A stretch of 64,000 nt of DNA from Gemmatimonadota bacterium (GCA_026387935.1 JAPLKU010000014.1:182166-246165); one strand, 5' to 3'. Shown: positions 27,722 to 36,960, counted from the first letter of the stretch. The notes: generated by a model not told the origin, from the sequence alone. Translations and numbers: made by a program.

Positions 27722-29214
27722 TCCGGCTTGCGCGGCGCGTCCGCCAGTTCGAGGGCGAGCGCCGTCAACCCACGCCCCGCACCTACCGGAATCGTGAGCA
27801 CCTGACTGGCCAGCAGTCCGTTCGACGCGCGCACCGAAAGCTCAACGTTGTCGGGCACACAGCCGATCGCCCAGTTGCCCTTTTCGTCGGCGACGGTGTT
27901 CAGCCTCGCCGCATCGCTGCTCGCCGCGGGTGCCCAACTCACCGTCACGGCCGCTCCGGACTCGCGCCCGCCCCCGCCTCCGCGAATGGATCCCGACAGC
28001 GTGAGCCCGGCCCGGAACGCGGCGCCACAAGCCGATGGCATCGACGGCTTCACGCCGTTCAAGCCATCACTGGCAGTCAGGCCCGGATCGGCGCCGTAAA
28101 GCGGTGTCGTTCCCCTCCGCGCCTTCGTGATTTCGCCGCCGACCACGGTCATGGCTTCCACGACGCTGATCTCACTGCCGCCGCCACCCGGCACCGCCCC
28201 ACCGCCACGAGAGCGGCGCACCAGTTTCGGTGCGCGAATCGCCCATCGGGCCACCAGCCAGTGCCCCGTCGCCACGCGTATGAACTCGACGAAGCCGCCC
28301 ACTTCCGGCACGTTGATGTCGTTCGGCAGGTTGGTGTACTTGAAGTCCAGCAGCCGCAGTTCGGACGACGCCCGGTCAATCCACACGGTGCCTTCAATAT
28401 CGCGAATCCAACTCCGGTCTTCCGTCGGCCGGAACGCAATGCCAACCCACTGCGGGTGCGCCCGCGACGGCGGGTCAATGCGAAAGCAATGCGTCGAGGC
28501 GAACTGATTGGAGAGCAGCGCCGCTGCGTCCGGTGCGCGGAACACCCGCTCGCGTTCTTCGTCAATCACATAGCCGTCATTGGCGAGCGAATCGGCGCTC
28601 GCACTGACAAATGGCCGGTCGGTGGCTCCAGTCCGCGCGTTGACGACGCGCCCCGTCACCCGCTGGGTCCGCCGCACCATCTCGAACCGGAACACCTGCC
28701 AGTCCACATCGAGCAACCGCGTTCCCGAACTGAGCTGCGTGGCCGTGAGCGCCGTCCGTGCGTCCTCCCAGAGCTGGGCAATCACGCGTCCCACGTCCTC
28801 TGTGGTGCCGCAGACGTTGTCGCTCTTCACGGTGACCGCCGAGAGCATGACGGCCTCGGCATTGAGCACCGCGCGCACTCCGAAGAGGCCATCCGCAGGA
28901 ACAGCCATCGTGCCGAGTACGGTCGGCCGGAATCCCACGCGCAGGAGGCGTACGGTGTACGTGCCCGCCCCGACACGGAGATCGAAATCGCCGTTGTCGC
29001 CAGAGAGTGTCCGCGCCGCGACGATCCCCTTCTCGTCCGTCGCGACAACGATGATGCCCGGAGCGCGAGTCGTGCTATCGGGCTGCAGCACGACGCCACG
29101 AACGGCCTGTGCCTGCAGCACACCGGCACAGGCAACGGCGGACAGCAGCGCGGCAAGGAGCCCCGCGCACCGAACTGTAATCGTCCCGTCCGCCGCGCAC
29201 CGTCTACGGTCCAC
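27718..29214 (-). CDS. Carboxypeptidase-regulatory-like domain protein
   Basis: A 498-residue paralogue of the next gene. GTG at 29214 starts a signal peptide (CAGLLAALLSAVACAGVLQAQ), then the regulatory-like sandwich (VRGVVLQPDSTTRAPGIIVVATD, GDFDLRVGAGTYTVRLLRVGFRPTV). VTVKSDNVCGTTEDVGRVIAQLWEDARTAL and ...RDIEGTVWIDRASSELRLLDFKYTNLP follow, as in the paralogue. It ends with a further sandwich-like segment (GLTLSGSIRGGGGGRESGAAVTVSW), so there may be two such modules. In other bacteria the module is the N-terminal part of large TonB-linked transporters; here it stands alone. The role is inferred to be periplasmic binding. Confidence 0.72.
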   Translation of the reverse strand: MDRRRCAADGTITVRCAGLLAALLSAVACAGVLQAQAVRGVVLQPDSTTRAPGIIVVATDEKGIVAARTLSGDNGDFDLRVGAGTYTVRLLRVGFRPTVLGTMAVPADGLFGVRAVLNAEAVMLSAVTVKSDNVCGTTEDVGRVIAQLWEDARTALTATQLSSGTRLLDVDWQVFRFEMVRRTQRVTGRVVNARTGATDRPFVSASADSLANDGYVIDEERERVFRAPDAAALLSNQFASTHCFRIDPPSRAHPQWVGIAFRPTEDRSWIRDIEGTVWIDRASSELRLLDFKYTNLPNDINVPEVGGFVEFIRVATGHWLVARWAIRAPKLVRRSRGGGAVPGGGGSEISVVEAMTVVGGEITKARRGTTPLYGADPGLTASDGLNGVKPSMPSACGAAFRAGLTLSGSIRGGGGGRESGAAVTVSWAPAASSDAARLNTVADEKGNWAIGCVPDNVELSVRASNGLLASQVLTIPVGAGRGLTALALELADAPRKPE

Positions 29215-29248
29215 CGTCCACTCGCTTTTGTCTGTCCCTGAGTAAGCG

Positions 29249-30343
29249 CTACGGCGCTATCACTGCCTTAATTACGTCCCGCCGCTCCACCGCCGCCAGC
29301 GCATCGCCCGCTTCCTCAAGCGTGTACCGTCTCGTCACCGCGCCCGCCCATGGCAACGCGCGTCCCTGATCGGCAAGCACCGCGACCGCGCGGTACACGT
29401 GCGAGAAGTCGCACCCCCAGCAGCCGCGAATCTCGACATGCTTCTTGTTCACGTGGCGATGCGGATTCACCGGCACATCGCCACCGTCGGTGTACTGCCC
29501 CGCGATCACGACGCGGCCACCATCACGCACCAGATCGAGGGACTGCGCGAACGCACGAGGATCGCCCGCTGCCTCGATGACGATATCCACGCCACGCCCG
29601 TGCGTGACCGCGCGCACCGCATCCACGCGCTGCTCATGCGGCATGTCGAGGTCGAAGGTGTGCGTCGCGCCCATCGTGGTCGCGAACGCGAGCCGGTCCT
29701 TCGGTGCCCCGATCACAATCACGGGCCCAGCACCTGACAACTTTGCGAGCGCCGCGGCGGCGATACCAACTGGCCCGGCGCCGAGGACCGCCACCGAGCT
29801 GCCGAGCTTGACCTCGCCGCGCTCGATCGCATGGATACTCGTGACCAGTCCGCAGCCGCCGGCAATGAACAGCGCCGGATCAACGCCCTTGGGAAAGCGC
29901 AGGAGCTTGACACCGGGCTTCATCCAGATGTGATCGGCCCAGCCACCGAGCGGGCCATCGGCCACCCCATACGTGATGCCGTAGACCTTTCGCTTCGCGC
30001 AGCGCGTCGTCTGCTTCGTGACCAGGCACTCGTAACACTTACCACAGGTTTCGTGCACGTCGAGGAAGGTGACCATGTCGCCTTCCTTGAACGGCTCGCC
30101 ATGCACGTCGCGCAGGTCGCCACGCAGTGCGGCAATCTCACCGACGGACACATGCCCCGGTATGATCGGGTAGGGCACGCCGGCAAGCCGTCCATGATGC
30201 AAGTGCACATCGGTGCCACAGACTTCGGAAAACCTGGTGCGCAGCATGGCGCTGCCATTCTCGAGGTTGGGCCATGGGAGCTCGCGCAGCTCAATTGGAG
30301 CGCGGGGCGCGGTCATGACGGCAGCGCGGACGACGTCAGTCAT
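29249..30343 (-). CDS. Zinc-type alcohol dehydrogenase (MDR family, altered zinc ligand)
   Basis: A 364-residue medium-chain dehydrogenase. The catalytic-zinc Cys is in SEVCGTDVHLHHG, and the second-shell region reads IIPGHVSVGEIAAL. Family members have GHE here, so the usual Glu ligand is Val. Structural-zinc Cys residues are in ETCGKCYECLVTKQTTRC; the nucleotide fold is SVAVLGAGPVGIAAAALA. It oxidises an alcohol or polyol with NAD(P), but the substrate is unknown. The gap to the upstream plug-like gene is 99 bp and to the downstream regulatory-like protein 34 bp, suggesting one long transcript with them. Confidence 0.85.
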   Translation of the reverse strand: MTDVVRAAVMTAPRAPIELRELPWPNLENGSAMLRTRFSEVCGTDVHLHHGRLAGVPYPIIPGHVSVGEIAALRGDLRDVHGEPFKEGDMVTFLDVHETCGKCYECLVTKQTTRCAKRKVYGITYGVADGPLGGWADHIWMKPGVKLLRFPKGVDPALFIAGGCGLVTSIHAIERGEVKLGSSVAVLGAGPVGIAAAALAKLSGAGPVIVIGAPKDRLAFATTMGATHTFDLDMPHEQRVDAVRAVTHGRGVDIVIEAAGDPRAFAQSLDLVRDGGRVVIAGQYTDGGDVPVNPHRHVNKKHVEIRGCWGCDFSHVYRAVAVLADQGRALPWAGAVTRRYTLEEAGDALAAVERRDVIKAVIAP

Positions 30344-30442
30344 TCTTCTCGTGCGGTTGAACGCGGTTGATCGTGGTGGGGGATGCTGCTCGCAAGGCGC
30401 GCCGAACGACCGGTGGAGGAGGTGGAGGAATGCGGCGCCGAG

Positions 30443-31012
30443 CTATTTCGCCTTGCGCCGGAAGTCCTTCAGCCAAATCACGAACAATCCACAGTTGGCG
30501 TCACTCTGCAAGGTGCCGCCGAGTTCAAGGGGAATGCTCGACGGTCCATTGTAGAACTCAATTGCGGCGATGTCGTCCGGCTTGATTGCCTTGAGATCGA
30601 ATCCTGGCGGCAAACGCACGTCGTTGAGGGCGAGACCAATGATGCAGAGCTGACTCGCCACACTGCCCACCATGCTCATGCGCGTGCCGCGATTGCCGAC
30701 GATCGCGACGTTGCCACTGCCGATGTCGCGAATGTCGCCGCCGCTCACGCGCGCGAGCAGTTGCGGCGTATGCGGGGGATTGATGACCTCAATGTCCTTG
30801 GCCGTGAGAAACTTCCCTGTGCCCCGGATCCGGCTCCGGCGAAGGAATGGCTCCGGCAGGTTCTCGGCAGCTTCCTTGATCGTCGCACTCGGCAACTTCT
30901 GCGCGGTGTCGCGCCGGGTCGTCGTATCCGTTCGTGGTGGCTGCGCCTGCGCGCCAACCGCATCACGTGCGGCGCACAGCAGGGCTGCAAGGAACAGCAC
31001 GCGTCGCATCAT
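30443..31012 (-). CDS. TonB plug-like stand-alone protein 2
   Basis: A 189-residue exported protein with signal MMRRVLFLAALLCAARDAVGAQ. The body resembles the plug domain of TonB-dependent receptors: FLTAKDIEVINPPHTPQLLARVSGGD, VAIVGNRGTRM, then LCIIGLALNDVRLPPGFDLKAIKPDDIAAIEFYNGPSSIPLELGGTLQSDANCGLFVIW. No barrel follows, so it cannot itself transport. It is paralogous to the preceding gene and starts on its stop codon (ATGA). Possible roles are a plug-like binding module for a partner receptor or a substrate chaperone; both are guesses. Confidence 0.68.
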   Translation of the reverse strand: MMRRVLFLAALLCAARDAVGAQAQPPRTDTTTRRDTAQKLPSATIKEAAENLPEPFLRRSRIRGTGKFLTAKDIEVINPPHTPQLLARVSGGDIRDIGSGNVAIVGNRGTRMSMVGSVASQLCIIGLALNDVRLPPGFDLKAIKPDDIAAIEFYNGPSSIPLELGGTLQSDANCGLFVIWLKDFRRKAK

Positions 31013-31581
31013 TGGGCACCACCCGTGGTATTGCGCAGGGGAGACCGCTTTCCTTCATTGACCCACAGCACGATCAGCCCGCAGCCGGCGTCAGCAGCAG
31101 ACGTGCCGCCGAACTCCGGCGGAATGGTCGCGGGCCCGCGATAGAACTCGAGGGCAATGATGTCCGTCGGGTGCACAGATGCCATATCGAAGCCAGGCGG
31201 AACACGCACGTCGTTGACGGCGAGCCCAACGAGACACAACTCGTTCTCGACACTCGCCATCGGATTGCTGCGCGAACCACGGCTGCCCACAATCGCCGTC
31301 TGCCCGCCGCCGATGTCGCGGATGTTCCCACCACTCACGCGCGCGAGAAGCTGCGCCGTATTGGCTGCCTTGAAGGCGGCGACTTCCTTCGTCGGAAGAA
31401 ATCGGCCGCCACCTTTGATTTTACTGCGCCGCAGATACGACTCCGGCAGTTGCTCGGCCGAATCCTTGACCGTCGAGTTCGACATCCCTTGCGCGGTATC
31501 TCGCGGCGATGCCTGCGCACTCGTCGCCAGCGGCGCGAGTAAAGCGAAGGTCACCGCAACGGTCAGCGCGCGAAGCATCAT
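31009..31581 (-). CDS. TonB plug-like stand-alone protein 1
   Basis: A 190-residue protein with signal peptide (MMLRALTVAVTFALLAPLATSAQ) and the same plug-like blocks as the next gene: PTKEVAAFKAANTAQLLARVSGGN, TAIVGSRGSR, LCLVGLAVNDVRVPPGFDM...PTDIIALEFYRGPATIPPEFGGTSAADAGCGLIVLWV. The two share roughly half their residues by eye, so a duplication is likely. The ATG at 31581 overlaps the M20 hydrolase stop, placing the three genes in one coupled unit. No barrel is present. Confidence 0.68.
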   Translation of the reverse strand: MMLRALTVAVTFALLAPLATSAQASPRDTAQGMSNSTVKDSAEQLPESYLRRSKIKGGGRFLPTKEVAAFKAANTAQLLARVSGGNIRDIGGGQTAIVGSRGSRSNPMASVENELCLVGLAVNDVRVPPGFDMASVHPTDIIALEFYRGPATIPPEFGGTSAADAGCGLIVLWVNEGKRSPLRNTTGGAQ

Positions 31582-32942
31582 CGCTCCTGGTAGGCGGCGT
31601 CAGCGAGGAGCACGGCGTGCAGCAGGGTGTTGACGCCGTTTTCGATGTCCTTTGGCGTAGAGTACTCCTTTGGCGAGTGACTGATCCCTCCGACGCTCGG
31701 AATGAAGATCATTCCCATCGGGCCGATGCGCGCCATGTTCTGCGCGTCGTGCCCCGCCCCGCTCGGCATCAGCTTCGTGGTAAATCCAAGCGCCTTGGCC
31801 GCCTGGCCGATGAACCCGCGTACCTGCGGGTCACTGAGGGCTGCCTTGTGATCGGTTGACGACGTCCGAAAGGTGAACGTGGTGCCATTCATCTTTCCAA
31901 TGCGCGCGGCTTCGTCGCGAATCTCGGTCATGAGTTGCCCAAGCTTGTCGCTATCCAGATCGCGAAGCTCGACGGTGCATTCCACCCGACCAGGCACGAC
32001 GTTGGTAGCTCCGGGAAAGGCCTGAATACGCCCAACCGTGCCTACCTGCCGGCCCGGCTTCACCGTCACAATTCGGTTCACCGCCTGCACCAGGCGCGAC
32101 GCGGCGAGCAGCGCGTCATGCCGCTCGGCCATCGCCGTCGTCCCAGCGTGATTGGCAAAGCCGTCGACGGTCACATCGGCGCGAATGATGGCGACGATCC
32201 CTTCGACGATGCCGATGTTGAGCTTTTCCTTGTCGAGGTTGCCGCCCTGCTCGATGTGCAGCTCGATGTAGCAGGCCACGTCGCCGGTCTTTCGGCGAGC
32301 CGAATCGAGTTTGGTGGGATCTCCGCCGAGGAAGATGATGCCCTCACGAATCGTCTTGCCGCTCACGCTCACGCCAGCGAGTTCCTGCGCCGTCATGGTA
32401 TCGGTCGCCGCGTGGCTGCCGTAGAGCCCGCCTTCTTCGTTCTGCCAGCAGACCACGTCAATCGGATGGCGCGTGGTGACACCGGCTTCGCCGAGTGTGC
32501 GAGCCACTTCGATGGCGCCGAGCGTTCCAACATCGCCGTCGTAGTTGCCGCCTTCGGGCACTGAGTCAATGTGCGAGCCGATGACAATCGGCTTGAGACC
32601 TGCCTGCTTCCCCGCGCGTTTGCCCCAGATGTTGCCGGCCGTGTCCACCGACACTTCGAGCTTGGCTTCGCGCATCAGCCTCATGACGAGCGCGCGGCCT
32701 TCCTTGTCGAACTCCGAATAGGCGACTCGTGACACCCCACCCTGTGGATTCTTGCCGAACTGCGAGAGCTCGGTGAGATGTCCGTTGATGCGGGCGGCGT
32801 TGATTCGGAGCGCAGACTGCGCTTGGCCGGGCGCCGCGGCCATCGCGTCGAGGTCGGTTGCAGCAGCGCCGGCCATCGCGCCTGTAGCGGCAGCCCCGCC
32901 GGCAGCGATGGAGGCAGATCGGATGAATGAGCGTCGGTTCAT
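31578..32942 (-). CDS. Exported M20-family hydrolase (carbamoylase / allantoate amidohydrolase type)
   Basis: A ~454-residue metalloenzyme with a twin-arginine leader (MNRRSFIRSASIAAGGAAA). The M20 core has PIVIGSHIDSVPEGGNYDGDVG (zinc His, bridging Asp), CWQNEEGGLYGS (catalytic and zinc Glu), ACYIELHIEQG, PSGAGHDAQNM and GGISHSPKEYS. This set matches N-carbamoyl-amino-acid hydrolases and allantoate amidohydrolases, which release ammonia and CO2 from carbamoyl or ureide substrates. The track ORF to 33929 runs through an unrelated upstream region; ATG 32942 begins the leader. It heads the coupled unit with two plug-like proteins. Confidence 0.87.
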   Translation of the reverse strand: MNRRSFIRSASIAAGGAAATGAMAGAAATDLDAMAAAPGQAQSALRINAARINGHLTELSQFGKNPQGGVSRVAYSEFDKEGRALVMRLMREAKLEVSVDTAGNIWGKRAGKQAGLKPIVIGSHIDSVPEGGNYDGDVGTLGAIEVARTLGEAGVTTRHPIDVVCWQNEEGGLYGSHAATDTMTAQELAGVSVSGKTIREGIIFLGGDPTKLDSARRKTGDVACYIELHIEQGGNLDKEKLNIGIVEGIVAIIRADVTVDGFANHAGTTAMAERHDALLAASRLVQAVNRIVTVKPGRQVGTVGRIQAFPGATNVVPGRVECTVELRDLDSDKLGQLMTEIRDEAARIGKMNGTTFTFRTSSTDHKAALSDPQVRGFIGQAAKALGFTTKLMPSGAGHDAQNMARIGPMGMIFIPSVGGISHSPKEYSTPKDIENGVNTLLHAVLLADAAYQER

Positions 32943-33038
32943 CAGGGGAAGATGGCATGGTCGAGGCCCCCGCGCACCCGGTGTCGAGGGGTTACCGGCG
33001 ATGGAACAGCCCGATGGCAATCCCTTAGTTTTCCCTTC

Positions 33039-34457
33039 GTGATTGTCAAACGCTTTTTCGACGCAAAGCTCGCCCAGACGAGCTATCTGATCGCCTGCGG
33101 AAAAGTGGGTGTCGCGGTCGTCGTTGACCCCATTCGCGATGTGGACGAATACATCCGGGTGGCGGCCGCCGAGCAGGTGCGTATCACGCACGTCACCGAA
33201 ACGCACATCCACGCCGACTTCGTGTCCGGTGCGCGCGATCTCGCGAAACGGACTGGCGCCCAGTTGTTGCTCTCCGATGAAGGCGACGCGAACTGGCAGT
33301 ACGCCTACGCCGAGGCCGATGGCGCGACGCTTGTGAAGGACGGCTACGAGTTCATGGTCGGCAACGTGCGGCTTCGCGTGGTGCACACGCCTGGTCACAC
33401 GCCGGAGCACATCGCGTTCGTCATCACGGACATGGCAGCGGCCGACGAGCCAATTAGCATTGCGACTGGTGATTTTGTCTTTGTCGGAGATGTCGGGCGC
33501 CCCGATCTGCTCGAACGAGCCGCGAAGGTGAAGGGCACGATGGAATCGTCGGCACGCGCGCTCTTCGCATCGCTGCAGAAGTTCAAGCAGTACCCCGATT
33601 GGATGCAGATCTGGCCCGGCCATGGCGCTGGCTCGGCCTGCGGCAAAGGCCTTTCTGCAGTGCCGCACAGCACGGTGGGCTACGAGAAGCGATTCAACTG
33701 GGCGTTTGGCATCACCGACGAGGACACCTTCGTACACGCGGTGCTCGAAGGACAGCCGGAACCGCCGAACTATTTCGCGCAGATGAAGCGCATCAACAAG
33801 GAAGGCCCTGCCCCGTTCGATTCCGCACACTGCCCACCGACGGTCGGCCTCGCGGAACTGCGTACCGCGCTCGCCAACGGCACTCCGGTGGTGGACACAC
33901 GCCGCGCCGACGAATTCGCCAAGCGGCACGTCACCGGCACCATCAACATTCCGCTCAATCGCAGCTTCAACACCTGGGCTGGCGCGCTACTGCCTTTCGA
34001 TCGCGAGTTTCTCCTCATCGCGGACCACTCAACCGCCGCAGAAGCCGTGCGCGAACTGGCGATGGTGGGCCTCGATCGCGTCGCGGGCACGATGCCGACG
34101 AACGTCATTGTCGAATGGGTGATGGCCGGCGGCACCGTCGAAACAGTCCGCCAGATTTCGGCCACCGATCTCGCGGCCCACATCGCGAGTGGTGATGCTG
34201 CCGTGATCGACGTACGCGGCGCGGCGGAGTGGAACGAGGGCCACATTGCCGGCGCGCCGAATATTCCGCTGGCCTTTCTCCCGGATCGCCTCGCCGAACT
34301 TCCTCAGGTGAAGACGCTCGTGCTGCAGTGCAAGGGTGGCGGCCGATCATCCATCGCGTCGAGCCTGCTGCTCGCGCGTGGGCTCAGGGTCGCAAATCTC
34401 GTGGGCGGGTTTGACGCGTGGGAAGCCGCAGGGCTGCCGGTGCAGAAACCGGATTAG
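33039..34457 (+). CDS. Sulfur dioxygenase-like metallo-beta-lactamase fused to two rhodanese domains
   Basis: A ~472-residue protein. Residues 1-240 are an ETHE1/persulfide-dioxygenase-like beta-lactamase fold: HVTETHIHADFVSGARDL, VVHTPGHTPEHIAF, DFVFVGDVGRPDL and IWPGHGAGSACGKG. Two rhodanese modules follow. The first (VVDTRRADEFAKRHVTGTINIPL) reads IADHSTA where the active Cys loop should be, so it is inactive. The second (VIDVRGAAEWNEGHIAGAPNIPL) keeps the Cys loop LQCKGGGRSS. The enzyme likely oxidises persulfide sulfur to sulfite. The GTG at 33039 begins MIVKRFFDAKLAQTSYLIAC, where homology starts. Divergent from the M20 gene. Confidence 0.85.
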   Translation: MIVKRFFDAKLAQTSYLIACGKVGVAVVVDPIRDVDEYIRVAAAEQVRITHVTETHIHADFVSGARDLAKRTGAQLLLSDEGDANWQYAYAEADGATLVKDGYEFMVGNVRLRVVHTPGHTPEHIAFVITDMAAADEPISIATGDFVFVGDVGRPDLLERAAKVKGTMESSARALFASLQKFKQYPDWMQIWPGHGAGSACGKGLSAVPHSTVGYEKRFNWAFGITDEDTFVHAVLEGQPEPPNYFAQMKRINKEGPAPFDSAHCPPTVGLAELRTALANGTPVVDTRRADEFAKRHVTGTINIPLNRSFNTWAGALLPFDREFLLIADHSTAAEAVRELAMVGLDRVAGTMPTNVIVEWVMAGGTVETVRQISATDLAAHIASGDAAVIDVRGAAEWNEGHIAGAPNIPLAFLPDRLAELPQVKTLVLQCKGGGRSSIASSLLLARGLRVANLVGGFDAWEAAGLPVQKPD

Positions 34458-34460
34458 CCC

Positions 34461-35957
34461 CTACGGGCGCCGCGGCAGGCACGAGGGCACGCGATACGCC
34501 CCGATCTTTGTCGAGTAGCTCGCCGCACCCTTCTTGATGTAGTCGCCGACATACCAGAACGTGCAGTCGTCGCTCGGATCCATCGCCAGCGATGTGTAGT
34601 CTTCCCAGCGAAGCGTAGCGGCCTGAGCGGCCTCGCCTTCGACGAGCACTGACTCGCGAAAACCGAGCGTGCCCTTGGGGTCGCTCGGCAGGCGTGCGGC
34701 AAATCGCTGCCCCGCGTAACTCGGCGCGCCACCGAACGAATAGCCCATCGCGATGTTGCCCGATGCGTCCATGCCGATGCTCCCCATCCAACGGAATCTG
34801 CTGTCGGGTGCGTAGGTGCCCTGCTCCACCAGGACCGGCTTGCGACGACTGTCGAGCTGAAACTCATACCAGCGAACGCCACCGCCGCCGTCAGTGGAGT
34901 TCACCGAGTGAAGGGCGACGATTGATTCCACCTTCCCGATGCGCCGGTACACCACGCGATTCATGAGCTTGTCGCCCTGCGCGTCCAGCCGCCGCGAGGT
35001 GTCGGGCTGCGGAACGCAACTCGTCAGCTGTCCATCGCAGAGGTAGTGATAGGGCGCCACGGGAATCTTCGTCGGGCCGCTGAACTTCGTGTTCGCCGGC
35101 GTGTCCCAATCCACATGGAAAGTCCAGTAATAGATGCCATCGTCCTGGAACACTTTCTTGAGCTGGGTTCCGCCGGCAGCAAACACCAGGTTCGGCGCAC
35201 CGGCAGGCGGCACGTTGAACCCGTCGATGTCGGCTGGATTGAAGAAGTTCACATCCTTCACAATCACACACTGTTCAGTAGCGCTCAGGCCTTGAAGCAT
35301 GCGGGCACGATCGGCCACGCACGCGTGCTTCTCGATGAGGTCATCGCTCGTACTCGTGCCGACGTAGTAGCCGTCGGGCCACACCGCGAGGCGCGGATAG
35401 TCAGGAAAGAGTGGACGCTTGAATTGGTAACGGTAATACGGGCCGAGCGGGTCCGGACTGACACTCACCGCATAGCACACTGAGTACGGCCCAGTGGAAT
35501 CATTCGCCGGCCGGCGGAAAATCGGCATGACCACTACCCAACGGTCGGCGAGCTGGTCGTACTTCACCACCGCGTCGCCGTTATTGCGCAGCTCGCACTC
35601 GCCGCCAAACCCGGCAAAGAGTGAATTCGTTGGCGCCGAACCCAGCACCACGCGCCCGGTGGAGTCGTACCGACTCCCCTTCTTCGTGAACACCGCGTAG
35701 CGCGAGTTCACAATCTGGAAAATGTGATCGCGGCCCACGGCCAATGCGTTGTCCGATGGATTGCGCAGCGGCTGCGGCGACGGCGCACCCGGGAACCCAA
35801 CACCGAGCCCGTCGAACGACGCTACGGCGTCGAGCGGCGGCCGCGTGCCCTGCGCGCGCTGCTCAACCTGCTGCGCGTCGGCCGCTCCCACAAACACCAC
35901 GCCCACGCACGCGGCCCTGAACAGCACCGCGGCGTGGGCGAATGTCGACGTGCGCAC
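34461..35957 (-). CDS. Exported protein of unknown function, propeller-like
   Basis: I do not recognise a named family. The 498-residue product starts at GTG 35957 with a signal peptide (HAAVLFRAACVGVVFVGAADAQ). It contains repeated aromatic, beta-rich blocks such as DHIFQIVNSRYAVF, DRWVVVMPIFRR, PRLAVWPDGYYVGTS, GIYYWTFHVDWD, VRWYEFQLDS and RWMGSIGMDASGNIAMGYS, ending CTFWYVGDYIKKGAASYSTKIG. The pattern fits a secreted beta-propeller. Paired Cys residues suggest disulfides. Convergent with the dioxygenase-rhodanese gene, 3 bp apart. Downstream on the same strand lies no close partner. Confidence 0.6.
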   Translation of the reverse strand: MRTSTFAHAAVLFRAACVGVVFVGAADAQQVEQRAQGTRPPLDAVASFDGLGVGFPGAPSPQPLRNPSDNALAVGRDHIFQIVNSRYAVFTKKGSRYDSTGRVVLGSAPTNSLFAGFGGECELRNNGDAVVKYDQLADRWVVVMPIFRRPANDSTGPYSVCYAVSVSPDPLGPYYRYQFKRPLFPDYPRLAVWPDGYYVGTSTSDDLIEKHACVADRARMLQGLSATEQCVIVKDVNFFNPADIDGFNVPPAGAPNLVFAAGGTQLKKVFQDDGIYYWTFHVDWDTPANTKFSGPTKIPVAPYHYLCDGQLTSCVPQPDTSRRLDAQGDKLMNRVVYRRIGKVESIVALHSVNSTDGGGGVRWYEFQLDSRRKPVLVEQGTYAPDSRFRWMGSIGMDASGNIAMGYSFGGAPSYAGQRFAARLPSDPKGTLGFRESVLVEGEAAQAATLRWEDYTSLAMDPSDDCTFWYVGDYIKKGAASYSTKIGAYRVPSCLPRRP

Positions 35958-35985
35958 GATGGCGCCCGCGTGGTGTTCTCTCTGT

Positions 35986-36936
35986 TTACTTCTGCGCCGC
36001 CAGGAAACCCTGAATCATCTTCGCGGCCATTTCTACCTTCATGTCAAAGGCGCGCTTGCCGAGCGCGACGGACGACTTCCGCGCGTCGCCCGTGATGCCG
36101 TTGTTCACGCGCGGCCAAGCGGCAGCGGCCACCGAATCGCGCGGCTGGCCGGGGCATGTTGCATAGCTGCCAAGCGCCGTGGCGACCAGCGACGGGCGCA
36201 CCCAACCCTTGTCGAGTCCGAGGTACATCATCTCCGACGTATCCGGAATGCCGGCATGTGAGCTGCAGGGCAGCCCCTCGGCCAGCAGTTCCATGTCGAA
36301 CCGTTCCTGCGCCGGAGCGTAGGCGTCCTTCACGTAATAGATGTGTGCTCCCTTCGCTGCGAATTCCGACTCCAGCTCCTTTGCCAGGGAGTCGAGCTGC
36401 TGCTGTCCGCCGCCGTGGTCACCCATCAGCATGACGTTCTTGAAACCCTGCTGGACAAGCTGCCGCGCGATTTCGCGGTTGATCGCCATGAACGTCGGGC
36501 CGGTAAGGCCGATCGTGCCCGGGAGATCGGGGCTCGAGTTGTTCGTCGAATATGCCAGGATCGGCGCCACAATCGCATTGCCGAGCTTCTCAGCGAGCGC
36601 CTTGCCCATCGCGCGCGCCATGAGCGTGTGACCGCCGTTCACGTTCTGCGGACCGCGCGTCTCGGTGCCGCCATTGTAGACCAATGCAGTCGTCTTGCCG
36701 AGTTCGTTGATGGCGCGCTTCACCTCGGGCCACGTCATCATCTCGAGCTCAACAAGGTTGGTGGTGTTCGGCAGTGCGACGCCCGTCGCGGGAACCGCTG
36801 GGCCGCCACGACCACGGCCGCCGCCGCGACCACCACGACCTGCGGCGCTATCACCAGCGGCGCGACCACCGCCGCCTTGAGCGAGTGCCGTGGTTGCTGT
36901 CACGAGAAGCAGTGCTGCAAGTGTCCGAAAACGCAT
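35986..36936 (-). CDS. Exported creatininase-family amidohydrolase
   Basis: A 316-residue creatininase-family enzyme with a signal peptide and Gly/Arg-rich linker (GGRAAGDSAAGRGGRGGGRG). Motifs are LVELEMMTWPEVKRAI, ALVYNGGTETRGPQNVNGGHT (metal Glu and His region), NVMLMGDHGGGQQQLDSLA (Asp-His) and HAGIPDTSEMMYLG (Glu). The family opens amide rings or cleaves formamides. AAAGGAGA lies nine bases before the ATG. Three 11-bp direct repeats sit 25-57 bp upstream of the start and could bind a regulator. Confidence 0.85.
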   Translation of the reverse strand: MRFRTLAALLLVTATTALAQGGGGRAAGDSAAGRGGRGGGRGRGGPAVPATGVALPNTTNLVELEMMTWPEVKRAINELGKTTALVYNGGTETRGPQNVNGGHTLMARAMGKALAEKLGNAIVAPILAYSTNNSSPDLPGTIGLTGPTFMAINREIARQLVQQGFKNVMLMGDHGGGQQQLDSLAKELESEFAAKGAHIYYVKDAYAPAQERFDMELLAEGLPCSSHAGIPDTSEMMYLGLDKGWVRPSLVATALGSYATCPGQPRDSVAAAAWPRVNNGITGDARKSSVALGKRAFDMKVEMAAKMIQGFLAAQK

Positions 36937-36960
36937 GGGGGGAATCTCCTTTGTGTGGTT

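Noticed and set aside
32321-33929. Long N-terminal extension of the M20 ORF (track start 33929)
   Set aside because: The extension runs antisense through the dioxygenase-rhodanese gene; the twin-arginine leader begins at 32942.
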